A stretch of DNA of 64,000 nucleotides from contig JACKEA010000003.1 in NCBI GenBank assembly GCA_020633235.1, positions 868,001-932,000 on the forward strand. Reading direction: 5' to 3'. The notes beneath the pieces are model-generated. The model searched no databases. It had not been told where the DNA came from and worked only from the letters and a program-made list of their open reading frames with translations. The stretch is from Polyangiaceae bacterium (GTDB taxonomy: Bacteria; Myxococcota_A; Polyangia; Polyangiales; Polyangiaceae). Numbering within the stretch: position 1 is the stretch's first letter; each line of letters begins with the position of its first letter. Positions 8,120 through 16,728 of this stretch are shown here, in pieces. Position numbers and translations under genes: made by a program.

Positions 8120-9019
8120 GTGAGCGAGTTCGACGAAAAGACACGCGTCACACAAGTCGTCCAACGCCCCCCCTCCGACGACGGGGACACGGGGAACGAC
8201 TGCTTGGTGGTGATCTACACGAAAGAGCCCGGCTTGCTCGGCAAGCGCTTCGTGCTCGACAAGAACCCCATGGGCATCGGGCGGGGCGCGGACAACGCCA
8301 TCGTGCTCGAGGGTGACAGCGTGTCCCGCCGCCACTGCCACATCGAGCGACGCACGAACCGCTGGTACGCGGTGGACGACGGCTCCACCAACGGCACCTA
8401 CCTCAACGAAGAGCAGATTGCCCGGGAAGCGCTGCTCAACAACGGGGACCGCATCAAGGTCGGCCCCAGCATTCTGAAGTTCCTCACCGGAGCGGACGCG
8501 GAAGCCAAGTACCACGAAGAAATCTACCGCATGACGATCGTGGACGGGCTCACCCAGATCCACAACAAGCGCTACCTCTATGAGGCGCTGGAGCGCGAGG
8601 TCATTCGCGCCCGTCGCCACGAGCGTCCCGTCAGCCTGATCATCTTCGACATCGACTTCTTCAAGCGCATCAACGATCAGTACGGTCACCTCGCGGGAGA
8701 CTACGTGCTGCGGGAGTTGGCGCGGGTGGTGCAAGCGCGCATCCGTCGCGACGAGATCTTCGCCCGCTACGGCGGCGAAGAGTTCGTCATCGTGCTCCCC
8801 GAAACACCCCTGGAGGGCGCGACGTCCCTGGCGGAAAACCTGCGTGCCCGGGTGGCCGAGCACAGCTTCGTGTTCCAGGGGGAGCGCATCCCCACGACCA
8901 TCAGCATTGGCTGCGCCTTGCTCACGGAAAGCGACAAAACGGCCACGGATTTGATCCAGCGCGCCGACGAGAAGCTGTACGAAGCCAAGCGCAGCGGTCG
9001 CAATCGCGTGTGCTACTGA
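8120..9019 (+). CDS. FHA-domain diguanylate cyclase
   Basis: 299 residues. An FHA domain (about 43-120) shows GRGADN at 54-59, SRRH at 69-72 and DGSTNGTYLN at 87-96, the phosphothreonine-binding elements. A GGDEF domain (about 135-299) carries the active signature GGEEF at 208-212, with DIDFFKRIND and a C-terminal DEKLYEAK. The inhibitory I-site position reads RRDE rather than RxxD, so product inhibition may be weak. It should make cyclic di-GMP in response to a Ser/Thr kinase signal, which fits the abundance of such kinases in myxobacteria. No membrane segment. Confidence 0.92.
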   Translation: MSEFDEKTRVTQVVQRPPSDDGDTGNDCLVVIYTKEPGLLGKRFVLDKNPMGIGRGADNAIVLEGDSVSRRHCHIERRTNRWYAVDDGSTNGTYLNEEQIAREALLNNGDRIKVGPSILKFLTGADAEAKYHEEIYRMTIVDGLTQIHNKRYLYEALEREVIRARRHERPVSLIIFDIDFFKRINDQYGHLAGDYVLRELARVVQARIRRDEIFARYGGEEFVIVLPETPLEGATSLAENLRARVAEHSFVFQGERIPTTISIGCALLTESDKTATDLIQRADEKLYEAKRSGRNRVCY

Positions 9020-9240
9020 GCCCGGGCGCAGGCGAGGCTTGCTGCTGAAATCACGCAGCAGTGCCAACTCTACGGCGCCACTTCTGGGTCGAACGCCCGC
9101 AAAGCCCGGGCGCAGGCGAGGCTTCGGCGAGCACCGAAGCGGAGCGTACTCGAGTACGTGAGCATCGGAGCGCAGCCGAAACGCTGCCTTCGCACGGGAT
9201 CTGCGGGCGTGGCTGCTGCCGAAATGGCGCAGCAGTGCTA
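9020..9240. repeat. Repeat-rich intergenic element with nested hairpins
   Basis: The gap after the cyclase contains two copies of a 21-bp direct repeat, GCCCGGGCGCAGGCGAGGCTT with one base beyond 20 understood, at 9020-9040 and 9104-9124. Two similar hairpins have CTGCTG/CAGCAG arms (9042-9061 and 9213-9235). Between them are a 7-bp stem GCTTCGG/CCGAAGC (9121-9140) and the perfect palindrome CGTACTCGAGTACG (9145-9158). This resembles dispersed REP-like intergenic elements. It begins immediately at the upstream stop codon and ends just before the next gene, so it may also act as a terminator or mRNA stabiliser. Confidence 0.6.
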
Positions 9241-9252
9241 AATGCGCGCACC

Positions 9253-10602
9253 GTGAGCTTCAGTGAGCTACCCCCGCCTCCGGCGGTCCGCCCCGGACAA
9301 GACGAGCCGGTCGTCCGCGTGCGCCCGCCGGGCCCCGCGTCCCGCACCTGGCTCACGCGTCTTGCTCGCACCGCCGCCCCCATGGGCCCCAAGGCGGACG
9401 GCGGACCCAAGCGTGGGATCGTCGCCGACGTTCCACCATGGACCGTGGTGTATGCCACCGCGACCGGCAGCAACGTGTTGGACGTGGACGGCAACCGCTA
9501 CGTCGATCTGGTCGCCGGCTTCGGGGCGCTGCTCCTCGGGCACGGTCACCCTCGGGTGCTGAAGGCCCTGGAGCTTCAATCGTCGCGCTTGCTCATGGCG
9601 CTGGGCGACGTGTACCCCGCGGACGCGCGCATCGCTCTATCCGAACGCCTGGCGGCGCTGCACGTCGATCCTCACGCCAAGGTGATCCTCGGCCAGTCCG
9701 GCGCTGACGCCGTCACCGCGGCGCTCAAGACCGCACAGCTCGCCACCGGGCGTCCCGGCGTGGTGGCGTTCGCCGGCGCGTATCACGGCTTGTCCTACGC
9801 GCCCCTGTCGGCCTGCGGCTTTCGCGAGAGCTATCGCGAGCCCTTCGCGGCGCAGCTCAGCCCCCACGTGCGCTTCGTGCCGTACCCCGCAGAGGACCTG
9901 GACGCTTCGCTGGAGGGCGTCCGCTCGCACCTGGCGCGAGGCGACGTGGGCGCGGTGCTGCTGGAGCCGATCCTCGGCCGTGGCGGCTGCATCGTGCCGC
10001 CCGAGGGGTTTGCCGCGGAAGTCGGCCGGCTGTGCCAGGAAGCCGGGGCCCTGCTCATCGCCGACGAAATCTGGACCGGCCTCGGCCGCAGCGGAAAGCT
10101 GTTGGCGGCGGGCCGCGACGGCCACTTCCCGGACATCGTGTGCCTGGGCAAGGGCCTGGGCGGCGGACTGCCCATCAGTGCCTGCATCGGCCGCGGCGAC
10201 GTGATGGCCGCCTGGCGCCAAGAGCACGAGGTGGTCCACACCACCACTTTCACGGGAGCCCCCCTGCCCTGCACCACGGCCCTCGCCACGCTGGACGTGC
10301 TCAGCAAGGAGCGCCTGCCGGCGCGCGCCGCGGAGGTCGGGGCGCGCTGGCTCGCCACACTGCACGCCCGCTTGGCCTCCACCAACGTTCGAGCCCGAGG
10401 CGCGGGCTTCATGATCGGGATCGACGTGGGACGAGCCGGCGGCGGCAGCCGCCTGATGCACCGCCTGCTCGAGCGCGGCTACTTGACCAGCACTGGCGGC
10501 ACCGATCGCAGCGTGCTCGTGCTCACGCCACCGCTCAACATCGCCGAAGACTTGCTCGAGGGGTTCACCGAAGCGCTGCTCGACGCGCTGGAGCCCTCAT
10601 GA
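9253..10602 (+). CDS. Class III PLP-dependent aminotransferase
   Basis: About 449 residues from GTG at 9253, chosen because the open frame upstream runs through the repeat element and has no conserved sequence. The fold-type I class III features are clear: GQSGADAVTAALK and the substrate-binding GAYHG, the PLP aspartate D271 in LIADEIWTGLGR, and the Schiff-base lysine K300 in LGKGLGGG. Relatives transfer amino groups from amines or omega-amino acids (ornithine, lysine, putrescine, GABA) to 2-oxoglutarate; the substrate cannot be read from sequence. Its stop overlaps the start of the LuxE-like gene (ATGA), so the two are translationally coupled. Confidence 0.88.
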   Translation: MSFSELPPPPAVRPGQDEPVVRVRPPGPASRTWLTRLARTAAPMGPKADGGPKRGIVADVPPWTVVYATATGSNVLDVDGNRYVDLVAGFGALLLGHGHPRVLKALELQSSRLLMALGDVYPADARIALSERLAALHVDPHAKVILGQSGADAVTAALKTAQLATGRPGVVAFAGAYHGLSYAPLSACGFRESYREPFAAQLSPHVRFVPYPAEDLDASLEGVRSHLARGDVGAVLLEPILGRGGCIVPPEGFAAEVGRLCQEAGALLIADEIWTGLGRSGKLLAAGRDGHFPDIVCLGKGLGGGLPISACIGRGDVMAAWRQEHEVVHTTTFTGAPLPCTTALATLDVLSKERLPARAAEVGARWLATLHARLASTNVRARGAGFMIGIDVGRAGGGSRLMHRLLERGYLTSTGGTDRSVLVLTPPLNIAEDLLEGFTEALLDALEPS

Positions 10603-11735
10603 GCGACGACGCCCTCTCGGAATCCGACGCCCTGCATCGCCGCGTTCAGGAGCTCGTGCGCGCGCCGGACGACGGCTTCGACGCCCTGGCGCTGGACATC
10701 GCGCGTCATCAAGCGCGGCATTGCCCCGGCTTTCGCCGACTCGTCGAGTCCAAGAGCTCGGCGCTCGACACCGTGGACTCCATTCCCGCGGTGCCCGCCG
10801 ATGCCTTCCGCTTCTCCCGCGTCGCCTGCCATCCGCCGGAGCTGGATGCGGTCCGCTTCCACACCAGCGGCACCACGGACGCCGCCCGCGGCGTTCACCC
10901 CATGCGCCGCACCGACACCTATCGTCAGATCGCAGTGCGGGGAGGGCGCCAGGCGTTGGTCACGGCCTGGCCCCAGCGCCGCGTGGTGGTAGCGCTGGCG
11001 CCGAACCCCGGCGCGGTGCCCACGTCCTCCCTGGGCTTCATGATGCGCGCCTTCATGGAGGAGCTCGACGGTCGCGCGCTGGTCACGGATCCGACGGGCG
11101 CCGCCTTCGATCCGGACTCGCCTGCGCGCTGGCTGGCGACCCCCCACGGCATCGACATCACCGGCCTCAGCCGCGCCGCACTCGTGGCCTTGGAGCGTCA
11201 AGAACCGCTCTTGGTGCTGTCCACCGCCTTCGCTCTCGTGGCTTTGCTGGACGAGCTCGGCGGCAAGAAGCTCCGCACGCCGAAGCACACCGTGATCATG
11301 CAAACCGGCGGCTTCAAGGGCCGCACGCGGTCCGTGGCCCCGGAAAAGCTGCGGGCTCGCGTCGCGCGCGTCTTCGGTATCGCCAAAGAACGCGTCGTCG
11401 GCGAATACGGCATGACGGAGCTGTCCAGTCAGCTCTACGAGGGCACGCTGCCCGGCGCCGAGCTCGAGGGCGAAGCGGGGCTCTACCTCCCGCCGCCGTG
11501 GCTCCGAGTGACCGCCGTCGATCCCATCACCCTGCGCCCGGTTCCCGAAGGCGAGGTCGGCATCGCGCGCTTCGTGGATCTCGGCAACGTGGACTCCGCG
11601 GTCGCCATCGTCACGCAAGATCGCATCGTGCAGCGCGCCGGCGGTATCGAGCTCCTCGGTCGGCGCCCCGGCGCTCCGCTACGCGGCTGCTCCCTCGCCG
11701 CCGAAGAGCTCATCGTCACCAGCACTCGCGCCTGA
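10599..11735 (+). CDS. LuxE-family acyl-protein synthetase
   Basis: 378 residues, ATG overlapping the aminotransferase stop. It belongs to the adenylate-forming LuxE family: the phosphate-binding motif RFHTSGTTDAARG at about 85-97 and the adenine-site segment GEYGMTEL at about 268-275. LuxE activates a fatty acid as acyl-AMP and passes it to a cysteine for reduction by LuxC. No luxAB or luxD gene is present, so light production is not implied. A LuxC-family reductase lies 6 kb downstream (17607-18656). Such non-luminous LuxE/LuxC pairs appear in lipid or natural-product pathways; the actual acyl substrate is unknown. Confidence 0.85.
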   Translation: MSDDALSESDALHRRVQELVRAPDDGFDALALDIARHQARHCPGFRRLVESKSSALDTVDSIPAVPADAFRFSRVACHPPELDAVRFHTSGTTDAARGVHPMRRTDTYRQIAVRGGRQALVTAWPQRRVVVALAPNPGAVPTSSLGFMMRAFMEELDGRALVTDPTGAAFDPDSPARWLATPHGIDITGLSRAALVALERQEPLLVLSTAFALVALLDELGGKKLRTPKHTVIMQTGGFKGRTRSVAPEKLRARVARVFGIAKERVVGEYGMTELSSQLYEGTLPGAELEGEAGLYLPPPWLRVTAVDPITLRPVPEGEVGIARFVDLGNVDSAVAIVTQDRIVQRAGGIELLGRRPGAPLRGCSLAAEELIVTSTRA

Positions 11736-11772
11736 CCCTCTCTACATTTTCTTGTCGGTCCGGCGCGGCCCC
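11736..11772. repeat. Half copy of dispersed palindromic element
   Basis: Directly after the LuxE-like stop codon. It contains the loop segment CCCTCTCTAC and a right arm TTGTCGGTCCGGCGCGG, in the same orientation as the full copy at 52256-52314. The left arm is missing. Confidence 0.6.
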
Positions 11773-11773
11773 G

Positions 11774-12220
11774 TCACTGCGTGCAATCCATGTTGCACTG
11801 GAGCGTCTCGTCCGTGTCGCACCAGCACGTGAGACTGCAGCAGTCGGAGCCGAAGCAGTCTTCGTAGCAAACGTTCACGCCGCCGCACGCCACGCCCGGC
11901 GCACACACCCCGGCATTGCCACTGCCGCTGCCACTCCCGCCGCTGCTCCCACTCCCACCGCCGCTGCTCCCACTCCCACCGCCGCTGCCACTTCCGCCGC
12001 TGCTGCCACTTCCGCTCCCACTTCCGGTCGCTCCGCCGCTCGCTGTCGCGCCAGTGCCACCGCTCCCGCTCGCGCCAGCGCTCCCGCTCCCGGCCGCTCC
12101 GCTCACTCCCGCGGCTCCACCGCTGCCGTCGCCGCCACCGCCGCCACCGTCCGTCTGTGCACCACCACAGCCGCACAGCGCGCACAACACCGAAAGTCCG
12201 AGACCGGAACGCATCGTCAT
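11774..12220 (-). CDS. Gly/Ser-rich lipoprotein with Cys-rich tail
   Basis: About 148 residues from ATG at 12220 (MTMRSGLGL). The signal peptide ends in a lipobox-like CALCGCG. The middle ~75 residues are almost pure Gly/Ser/Ala, encoded by imprecise short tandem repeats rich in CCGCTGCC on the plus strand. The C-terminal ~45 residues carry ten cysteines in close pairs (CYEDCFGSDCCSLTCWC). This is the familiar myxobacterial plan of lipid anchor, flexible stalk and small disulfide-bonded head. The function is unknown. It converges on the LuxE-like gene. Confidence 0.65.
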   Translation of the reverse strand: MTMRSGLGLSVLCALCGCGGAQTDGGGGGGDGSGGAAGVSGAAGSGSAGASGSGGTGATASGGATGSGSGSGSSGGSGSGGGSGSSGGGSGSSGGSGSGSGNAGVCAPGVACGGVNVCYEDCFGSDCCSLTCWCDTDETLQCNMDCTQ

Positions 12221-12393
12221 TTCGAGTCCTCCGAAGAAAGTAAGAAGAATGCCGGCGCCCGTCGGGCGCGGACCTCGACATCGCAAGCGATGTGCCACCG
12301 CGCGCGTGCTCGGCTTTCTCACACTCTCCGCTTCAGCGTCCCGTGATCGGCATGTCGCACCCCTGGCGCCGAACGGCTACACCTCCACCACAT

Positions 12394-13059
12394 TCACCGT
12401 CCGAGCGCGCGGCGCTCGTCACCGGTCAGGTATCCGAGAGCATCGCGCGCGTCTTCAGCTACAGGTTCACCTCCGCGCGCAGCCACGGCGACCAGGAGCG
12501 GCGGAGCCTCGGCTCCCAGAGAGTCGGCGATGCGTCGTCGCGCGCCATGTTCACCGCTGGCGATCAGGACCGCCGCCGCCCCGGCGCGCGTGTCGGCGGA
12601 CAGGGTGGGCTCGTTCACGGCGCGTGCCGCATCCTCCAAGAGCACCCTGCTGCGATAGGGACTCTCCGCAGAGCGGCGCGCCTTGCGCTCCAGGTCCGCC
12701 AGCCACTGTCGAGTCGAGCGTTCGCCGCGCTCGAACGCCGGCATGCCATCGGCCTGATGCGCCGCCAGTCGCGCCTCCAGCTCGGACACCGTCGAGAGCA
12801 TTCGATTGGCATTGTCGAATCGCCACCGGAGCTCGATCCGGCCGTCCAGGCCGAGAATGCAGAGGGTGGCTCCGTGGATCTTCCACCCGGAGACCTTCTC
12901 GAACGGCAGATAGGTTCGCCACAGGCCGAACCTGCGCACTCTCAAGCCGCCCTCATCCATCCGAACCCGGTCCGACCTGAGCCACCTGAAGAAGGGCCGG
13001 TAGAGCCGCCACCGCAGGACAATCGCGACGGACAAGAAGAAGAGCTCGTCGACCCGCAT
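12394..13059 (-). CDS. Hypothetical membrane-linked protein, PH-like
   Basis: About 221 residues from ATG at 13059 (MRVDELFFLSVAIV). One hydrophobic segment at residues 5-20 is followed by a basic patch and a beta-rich stretch (VRMDEGGLRVRRFGLWRTYLPFEKVSGW) that resembles bacterial PH-like domains. The C-terminal 110 residues are helical and Arg/Ala/Glu-rich, with repeats like ADTRAGAAAVLIASGEHGARRRI reminiscent of HEAT-type helices. The frame stays open upstream to 13323 but passes through a half palindromic element at 13111-13135 and into the divergent gene, so the N-terminus may have been shortened. Not assigned to a known function. Confidence 0.6.
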   Translation of the reverse strand: MRVDELFFLSVAIVLRWRLYRPFFRWLRSDRVRMDEGGLRVRRFGLWRTYLPFEKVSGWKIHGATLCILGLDGRIELRWRFDNANRMLSTVSELEARLAAHQADGMPAFERGERSTRQWLADLERKARRSAESPYRSRVLLEDAARAVNEPTLSADTRAGAAAVLIASGEHGARRRIADSLGAEAPPLLVAVAARGGEPVAEDARDALGYLTGDERRALGR

Positions 13060-13110
13060 GAGCAGGGGGTCGGTTTCAGCACCGTGAGGTTGCGGACTTT
13101 GTGCGCAACC

Positions 13111-13135
13111 CGCGAGGTTCCGCGCCGAACCAACC
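13111..13135. repeat. Half copy of dispersed palindromic element
   Basis: GAGGTTCCGCGCCGAACCAA matches the left arm of the full copies at 49155-49219 and 26628-26700. It sits in the short divergent gap between 13059 and 13139, 4 bp before the next start codon. No right arm is present. Confidence 0.6.
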
Positions 13136-13138
13136 CCC

Positions 13139-14464
13139 ATGATCGAAAGAGTTGGACACAAGAGTCCCCAGGCCACCGACAACCACGAGCCCATTGCTCC
13201 GAAGCACGACGACGAGCATCCGAAGTCCAACTCCGCGGCGGCCCCGAGCGGACCTTCCCCGCTGTCCACGTCCCTGGCCGGGCAGGCCAAGGAGCTTCGC
13301 ACGCGGGCGGCGCACGCTGCCATGAGCGGCCTGGCGCGGGAGCTTCCCGGTCACGGCGTGGATCTCGACAGCTTGGCGCGCAAGGTGGCCAGCGGCAGCG
13401 GGTCCATGGCGCAGGCGCAGAACCAAGCGCGCTACGCCTTCGTTCGCGCTGCCCTCGGCCATGCGCCCAGGCTGGCGGACAAGGCCATTCAAATCCGGCT
13501 GCGGGGACTCGACGGGAACAGCCGCAAGATCGTCGAGCTGGAGCTTTCCCGGAGCAAGACCACCGGCCTCGCGCGCTACGCCGAGGCCGAGCGCGCGCTC
13601 TCCAAGCTTGCCGGGTTCGACCGCCAGGAGCGGGGCGACGTTCGGGGGATCATGGCAGCGGGCGCGAGCTTGTCGGAAGCGGCAGCGGCGGAGAAGCGCG
13701 ACCTCCGATGGGCGAAGGCGCACGTGACCTCCAAGCCCAGCGTCCCATCCATGACGCGGCAGCGAAACGACTCCATCGCTTCGCTCAGAAGCCAAGCCGC
13801 GACCATGAAGCGCTGCTCGACGGCGATGAACCAGCTGTATCGCTCCGTGCCCACCGTCGATCGCGTTGCGGAGCTTTCCGTTGCTGCCGTGGGCCTGCAC
13901 GGAGCCATGGGCGACGCCGTGTTCGATGCGGCGCGGGCTGCCGGCACGGCCAGCAGCGAGCCGCTCCGGGAGAGCGCGCACGCGGTGCAGACGAACGTGG
14001 GGCGCCTGCGGGGGGACCTCACCCGCAAGATTGACGAAGTACGCGGAAAATATCTGAGCTTCTGCCGGACGTACGCGGACTACGTGAAGGAGAACCACGC
14101 GGCCCAGCGTGCGGTGGCCGACGCGGACGCCGCGGGCTCGCTGCAGCACATCACGCAGATGAACGCCTTGGCCAAGGAGCTGAAGCACTCGATTGAAGAG
14201 CTCACGCCTCTGGCCAAGGAGCTGACCGAGCTCGACCACGAGCTCGACCACGACGTGGTTCATGGCGCGGTTCACGTGTTGGTGAGCGCTGTGCTGGTTG
14301 GCCTGGGCGGAGCCCCTGGCGAGCACGCCGTGAAGGCCGTGGCGTCCCACGCAGGCAAGACTGCGAGCCACGTGGCCGGCGAGATCTACGAGCAAGGCGT
14401 CCACGCCGCGGCCACGCACGTGGTCGCGCAAGGGGCGCTCTCCGGGAAGTCCGGCGAGCACTGA
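13139..14464 (+). CDS. Large helical protein of unknown function
   Basis: 441 residues, no signal peptide or catalytic motif that I recognise. The N-terminal 45 residues are Ser/Pro/Asp/His-rich and look disordered. The body is long alpha-helix, with Ala/Lys/Arg/Glu heptad-like stretches; a stretch near residues 320-355 (SLQHITQMNALAKEL) is probably coiled coil. A moderately hydrophobic, Gly/Ala/Val-rich segment near residues 370-390 (VHGAVHVLVSAVLVGLGG) could insert in a membrane. The plan resembles secreted effectors or toxins, but no partner immunity or secretion gene is next to it, so that is only a possibility. Confidence 0.6.
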   Translation: MIERVGHKSPQATDNHEPIAPKHDDEHPKSNSAAAPSGPSPLSTSLAGQAKELRTRAAHAAMSGLARELPGHGVDLDSLARKVASGSGSMAQAQNQARYAFVRAALGHAPRLADKAIQIRLRGLDGNSRKIVELELSRSKTTGLARYAEAERALSKLAGFDRQERGDVRGIMAAGASLSEAAAAEKRDLRWAKAHVTSKPSVPSMTRQRNDSIASLRSQAATMKRCSTAMNQLYRSVPTVDRVAELSVAAVGLHGAMGDAVFDAARAAGTASSEPLRESAHAVQTNVGRLRGDLTRKIDEVRGKYLSFCRTYADYVKENHAAQRAVADADAAGSLQHITQMNALAKELKHSIEELTPLAKELTELDHELDHDVVHGAVHVLVSAVLVGLGGAPGEHAVKAVASHAGKTASHVAGEIYEQGVHAAATHVVAQGALSGKSGEH

Positions 14465-14467
14465 CGC

Positions 14468-15415
14468 TCACGTACGGCCGTACTCGAGATCGGCCATGAT
14501 GTCGCTGGCGCGCAACGCACAATCCAGCGGAGCCACGGCCGTGAGTGGCAGCGAACGCCCGTCGGCGACGGCGTCGGCGACCTCCACCACCTCGCCCCAG
14601 AGCGAGGAGCGGAAGCGCGAGCGGAAGAAGCCGAAGTGCCCCACGCGCCGCGCGCCGAGGTCCGCCGGCGCCATGCGCCGGTGGGTGACTCGCGCACCGG
14701 ACAGCGCGACGAGCATCTTGTCCACGGCGGGCTCCGGCGCGTAGCCGTCGTCCGTGAAGCTGTAGAACACCGTGGGACGATCGAAACGCGCGAAGCGTGC
14801 GCGGGCGTCGTGCACGTAGCCCATGAGGTAGCTCGGATGTAGGCACCAGCGCCGCCATTCCAGCGCCACACCGGCCGGCAGATCGCTGCCCAGACCGAAC
14901 TTTCCCGGCAGGTATCCGTAGCTGCTCGTGAGCGCGGGCACAGCCACGTTCCACAGCCCCGCCAGGCCCAAGCGCGCCCCGATGGGCCAGTGGCGGTAGT
15001 AGCCGAGCTGCGCGCCGACCAGAACCGCCGCGCTCACGCCGCGGAGCTCCTCGCACAGTCCGATGAGCTGCCCTCCGAAGCTGTGGCCCAGCATCAGGAC
15101 CGGCCCGCTCCCGGAGATCCGTATCGCATTCGAGTGGGCCGTTCGCGCGTCCTCGGCCCAATCTCGCATGTCGGCATCGAAACCCCGGAGGTCGGGCGGC
15201 CGTGAAGCTCCCACGCCGCGGTAGTCGTAGGTCAGCACGCGGTGGCCGCGGTCGGCCAAGTGCAAGGCGAAGCGCTGGTAATACCGCTGCGGCGTCGCGG
15301 TCGCTCCGTGCACCACCAGGGTGGACTTGGCATGGCCCTGGGGTTCGTAGACCCGAGCTCCCAGCGGGTATCCGTCACGGGCGGTGATGACGATGGACGT
15401 TCGTACGACGGACAT
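14468..15415 (-). CDS. Alpha/beta hydrolase
   Basis: 315 residues, ATG at 15415 preceded by a strong AAGGAGG ribosome-binding site. The fold is evident: oxyanion segment VVHGATATPQRYY, DYRGVGAS, the nucleophile elbow GHSFGG with Ser at about 111, and a late catalytic histidine in RVGHFGFFR. It is close to the predicted alpha/beta hydrolases of the YheT/serine-aminopeptidase type that act on esters or lipids; the substrate is unknown. It converges with the helical protein gene (4-bp gap). Confidence 0.85.
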   Translation of the reverse strand: MSVVRTSIVITARDGYPLGARVYEPQGHAKSTLVVHGATATPQRYYQRFALHLADRGHRVLTYDYRGVGASRPPDLRGFDADMRDWAEDARTAHSNAIRISGSGPVLMLGHSFGGQLIGLCEELRGVSAAVLVGAQLGYYRHWPIGARLGLAGLWNVAVPALTSSYGYLPGKFGLGSDLPAGVALEWRRWCLHPSYLMGYVHDARARFARFDRPTVFYSFTDDGYAPEPAVDKMLVALSGARVTHRRMAPADLGARRVGHFGFFRSRFRSSLWGEVVEVADAVADGRSLPLTAVAPLDCALRASDIMADLEYGRT

Positions 15416-15502
15416 GGTCGCCTCCTTCCAGATCCAACCTGGTACGGGAAGCGACCGATCGCCCGCGCGAACTCCGCAGCTCGAAGCTGCAATTTTGCAC
15501 GC

Positions 15503-16570
15503 CTACTCCGAGGCCGGCTCCCCGTCGTCGTAGGGCAGCTCGATGGTCGGACCCATCCAAGTGGAGTCGTCGCTCATCACTTCTTGGCGGGCACGCCGTG
15601 CCATGGGTCCTCCCGGCATCATGGGCATGGCGCGCATGTTGGGTCCCGGGCGATGAGGATTCTGAAGCCTTCCGCCGCGGCCGCGCCGCATGCTGGCGGC
15701 GAGCTTGTCCCGCTGCTCCGGCTCGAGCACCGCGGAGATCTGGTTGAACAAGCTCACCCGCGAGTCCATGCGCTTCTTCCACTCTTTCGGGTCGGGTCCC
15801 GCGGAGAGGTCCAACTTCTTGGCGTCGAAGCCGTCCTTTTCGAAGGCCTCCAACAGCGCCGTCATCCGCTTCTTGCTCGCCGCTCGGGAGTTCATCTGCG
15901 GCTCCGCCGGCGTGGCTTCTTTCACCAGCAGAGGCTCGAGCTTCTTCTTCTGAGCGTCGGTCAAGCTCAGGTCTTTCGTCATCCGATCCAACTTGTGCTG
16001 GGCGCGTTCCTTGGGATCGGCTTTCTTTTTTTGTTGGTCCGGCGCGGGCTCGGCGCGCTCCGCAAAGCGCGGCTTGAGCTTGTCGGCCACGGACTTGCGC
16101 TGCTCCGGCGTGAGCGCCGCGTACAACCCGTCGAGAGCTTCGGCCTGCTTCGCCTTTTGCTCCGCGCGCGCGCGCTCCATCGTCTCGTACAGCGGTTCGA
16201 GCTTCGTGGTGTCGATCTTGCCGGCTTTGATGCCCTCCATCACCACAGCCTGATACTCCCGCATCTCCTTGCCCCCGCCCGCGGCGCTCCCGATCTTCTC
16301 GCCCACGGCATCCACCTTGGATCGCTGAGCGTCGTCGAGCGTCAGGTCGTTGGCAGCAGCCAGCAGGATCCCCGCAGGACCTCCGCGAGCCCCGCGCCGT
16401 CCCGGCCGCCGTGGCTTTCGCTGGGCTACGCTGGCGCTCGGCGTCGGCGCCGGCTCCTTGGCCACTTTCGTAGTGGTCTCGGACGTCTTCGGCTTCGACT
16501 CTTCTTCGCAGCCAGCGCACAAGCCCACGGCAACGGTGAGCAGCACGATGCTCTTGGATATCGCTCTCAT
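15503..16570 (-). CDS. Spy/CpxP-like LTxxQ lipoprotein
   Basis: 355 residues. The signal peptide ends with a lipobox at about residues 18-21 (LCAGC). Three helical LTxxQ-like units (LTLDDAQRSKV, LTPEQRKSV, LSLTDAQKKKL) mark the Spy/CpxP family of periplasmic chaperones, here enlarged to about twice the usual size. Long basic, Arg/Pro-rich linkers connect them and the tail is acidic. A half copy of the dispersed palindromic repeat lies inside the coding sequence at 16026-16050, where it encodes a PDQQKKK linker. Divergent from the LysR gene at 16729. A role in envelope stress or metal binding is inferred from the family. Confidence 0.75.
   Translation of the reverse strand: MRAISKSIVLLTVAVGLCAGCEEESKPKTSETTTKVAKEPAPTPSASVAQRKPRRPGRRGARGGPAGILLAAANDLTLDDAQRSKVDAVGEKIGSAAGGGKEMREYQAVVMEGIKAGKIDTTKLEPLYETMERARAEQKAKQAEALDGLYAALTPEQRKSVADKLKPRFAERAEPAPDQQKKKADPKERAQHKLDRMTKDLSLTDAQKKKLEPLLVKEATPAEPQMNSRAASKKRMTALLEAFEKDGFDAKKLDLSAGPDPKEWKKRMDSRVSLFNQISAVLEPEQRDKLAASMRRGRGGRLQNPHRPGPNMRAMPMMPGGPMARRARQEVMSDDSTWMGPTIELPYDDGEPASE
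16026..16050. repeat. Half palindromic element inside a coding sequence
   Basis: TTTTTTTGTTGGTCCGGCGC followed by GGGCT matches the right arm and T-run of the full copy at 52256-52314 with few changes. It lies in frame within the Spy-like lipoprotein gene and encodes part of a Lys/Gln/Pro linker. Confidence 0.45.
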
Positions 16571-16728
16571 TGCGAAACCTCCTGGTGAGGCGGGAGCCTA
16601 CACCTCATTCGCCGCCCTTCGTCACCCACCCCAAAACCGGTGGATGTTCCAAGTGTTCGGCGGGGGGTGGTCGTGAGAGCCCTTGGGCGCTACGCTGCTC
16701 GCGCAGAAGAGCGGGGGACGCCCTTCCC

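Noticed and set aside
9061..9252. N-terminal extension of the aminotransferase
   Set aside because: The extra 64 codons lie within the repeat element and are not protein-like; GTG at 9253 is preferred.
11916..12060. Short tandem repeats that could look like a repeat array
   Set aside because: They are codon-level low complexity for the Gly/Ser stalk of a lipoprotein. There are no equal spacers, so it is not a CRISPR array.
12292..14034. 580-codon plus-strand frame across 12.3-14.0 kb
   Set aside because: It overlaps the PH-like gene on the other strand and the helical protein in another frame and shows no family pattern.
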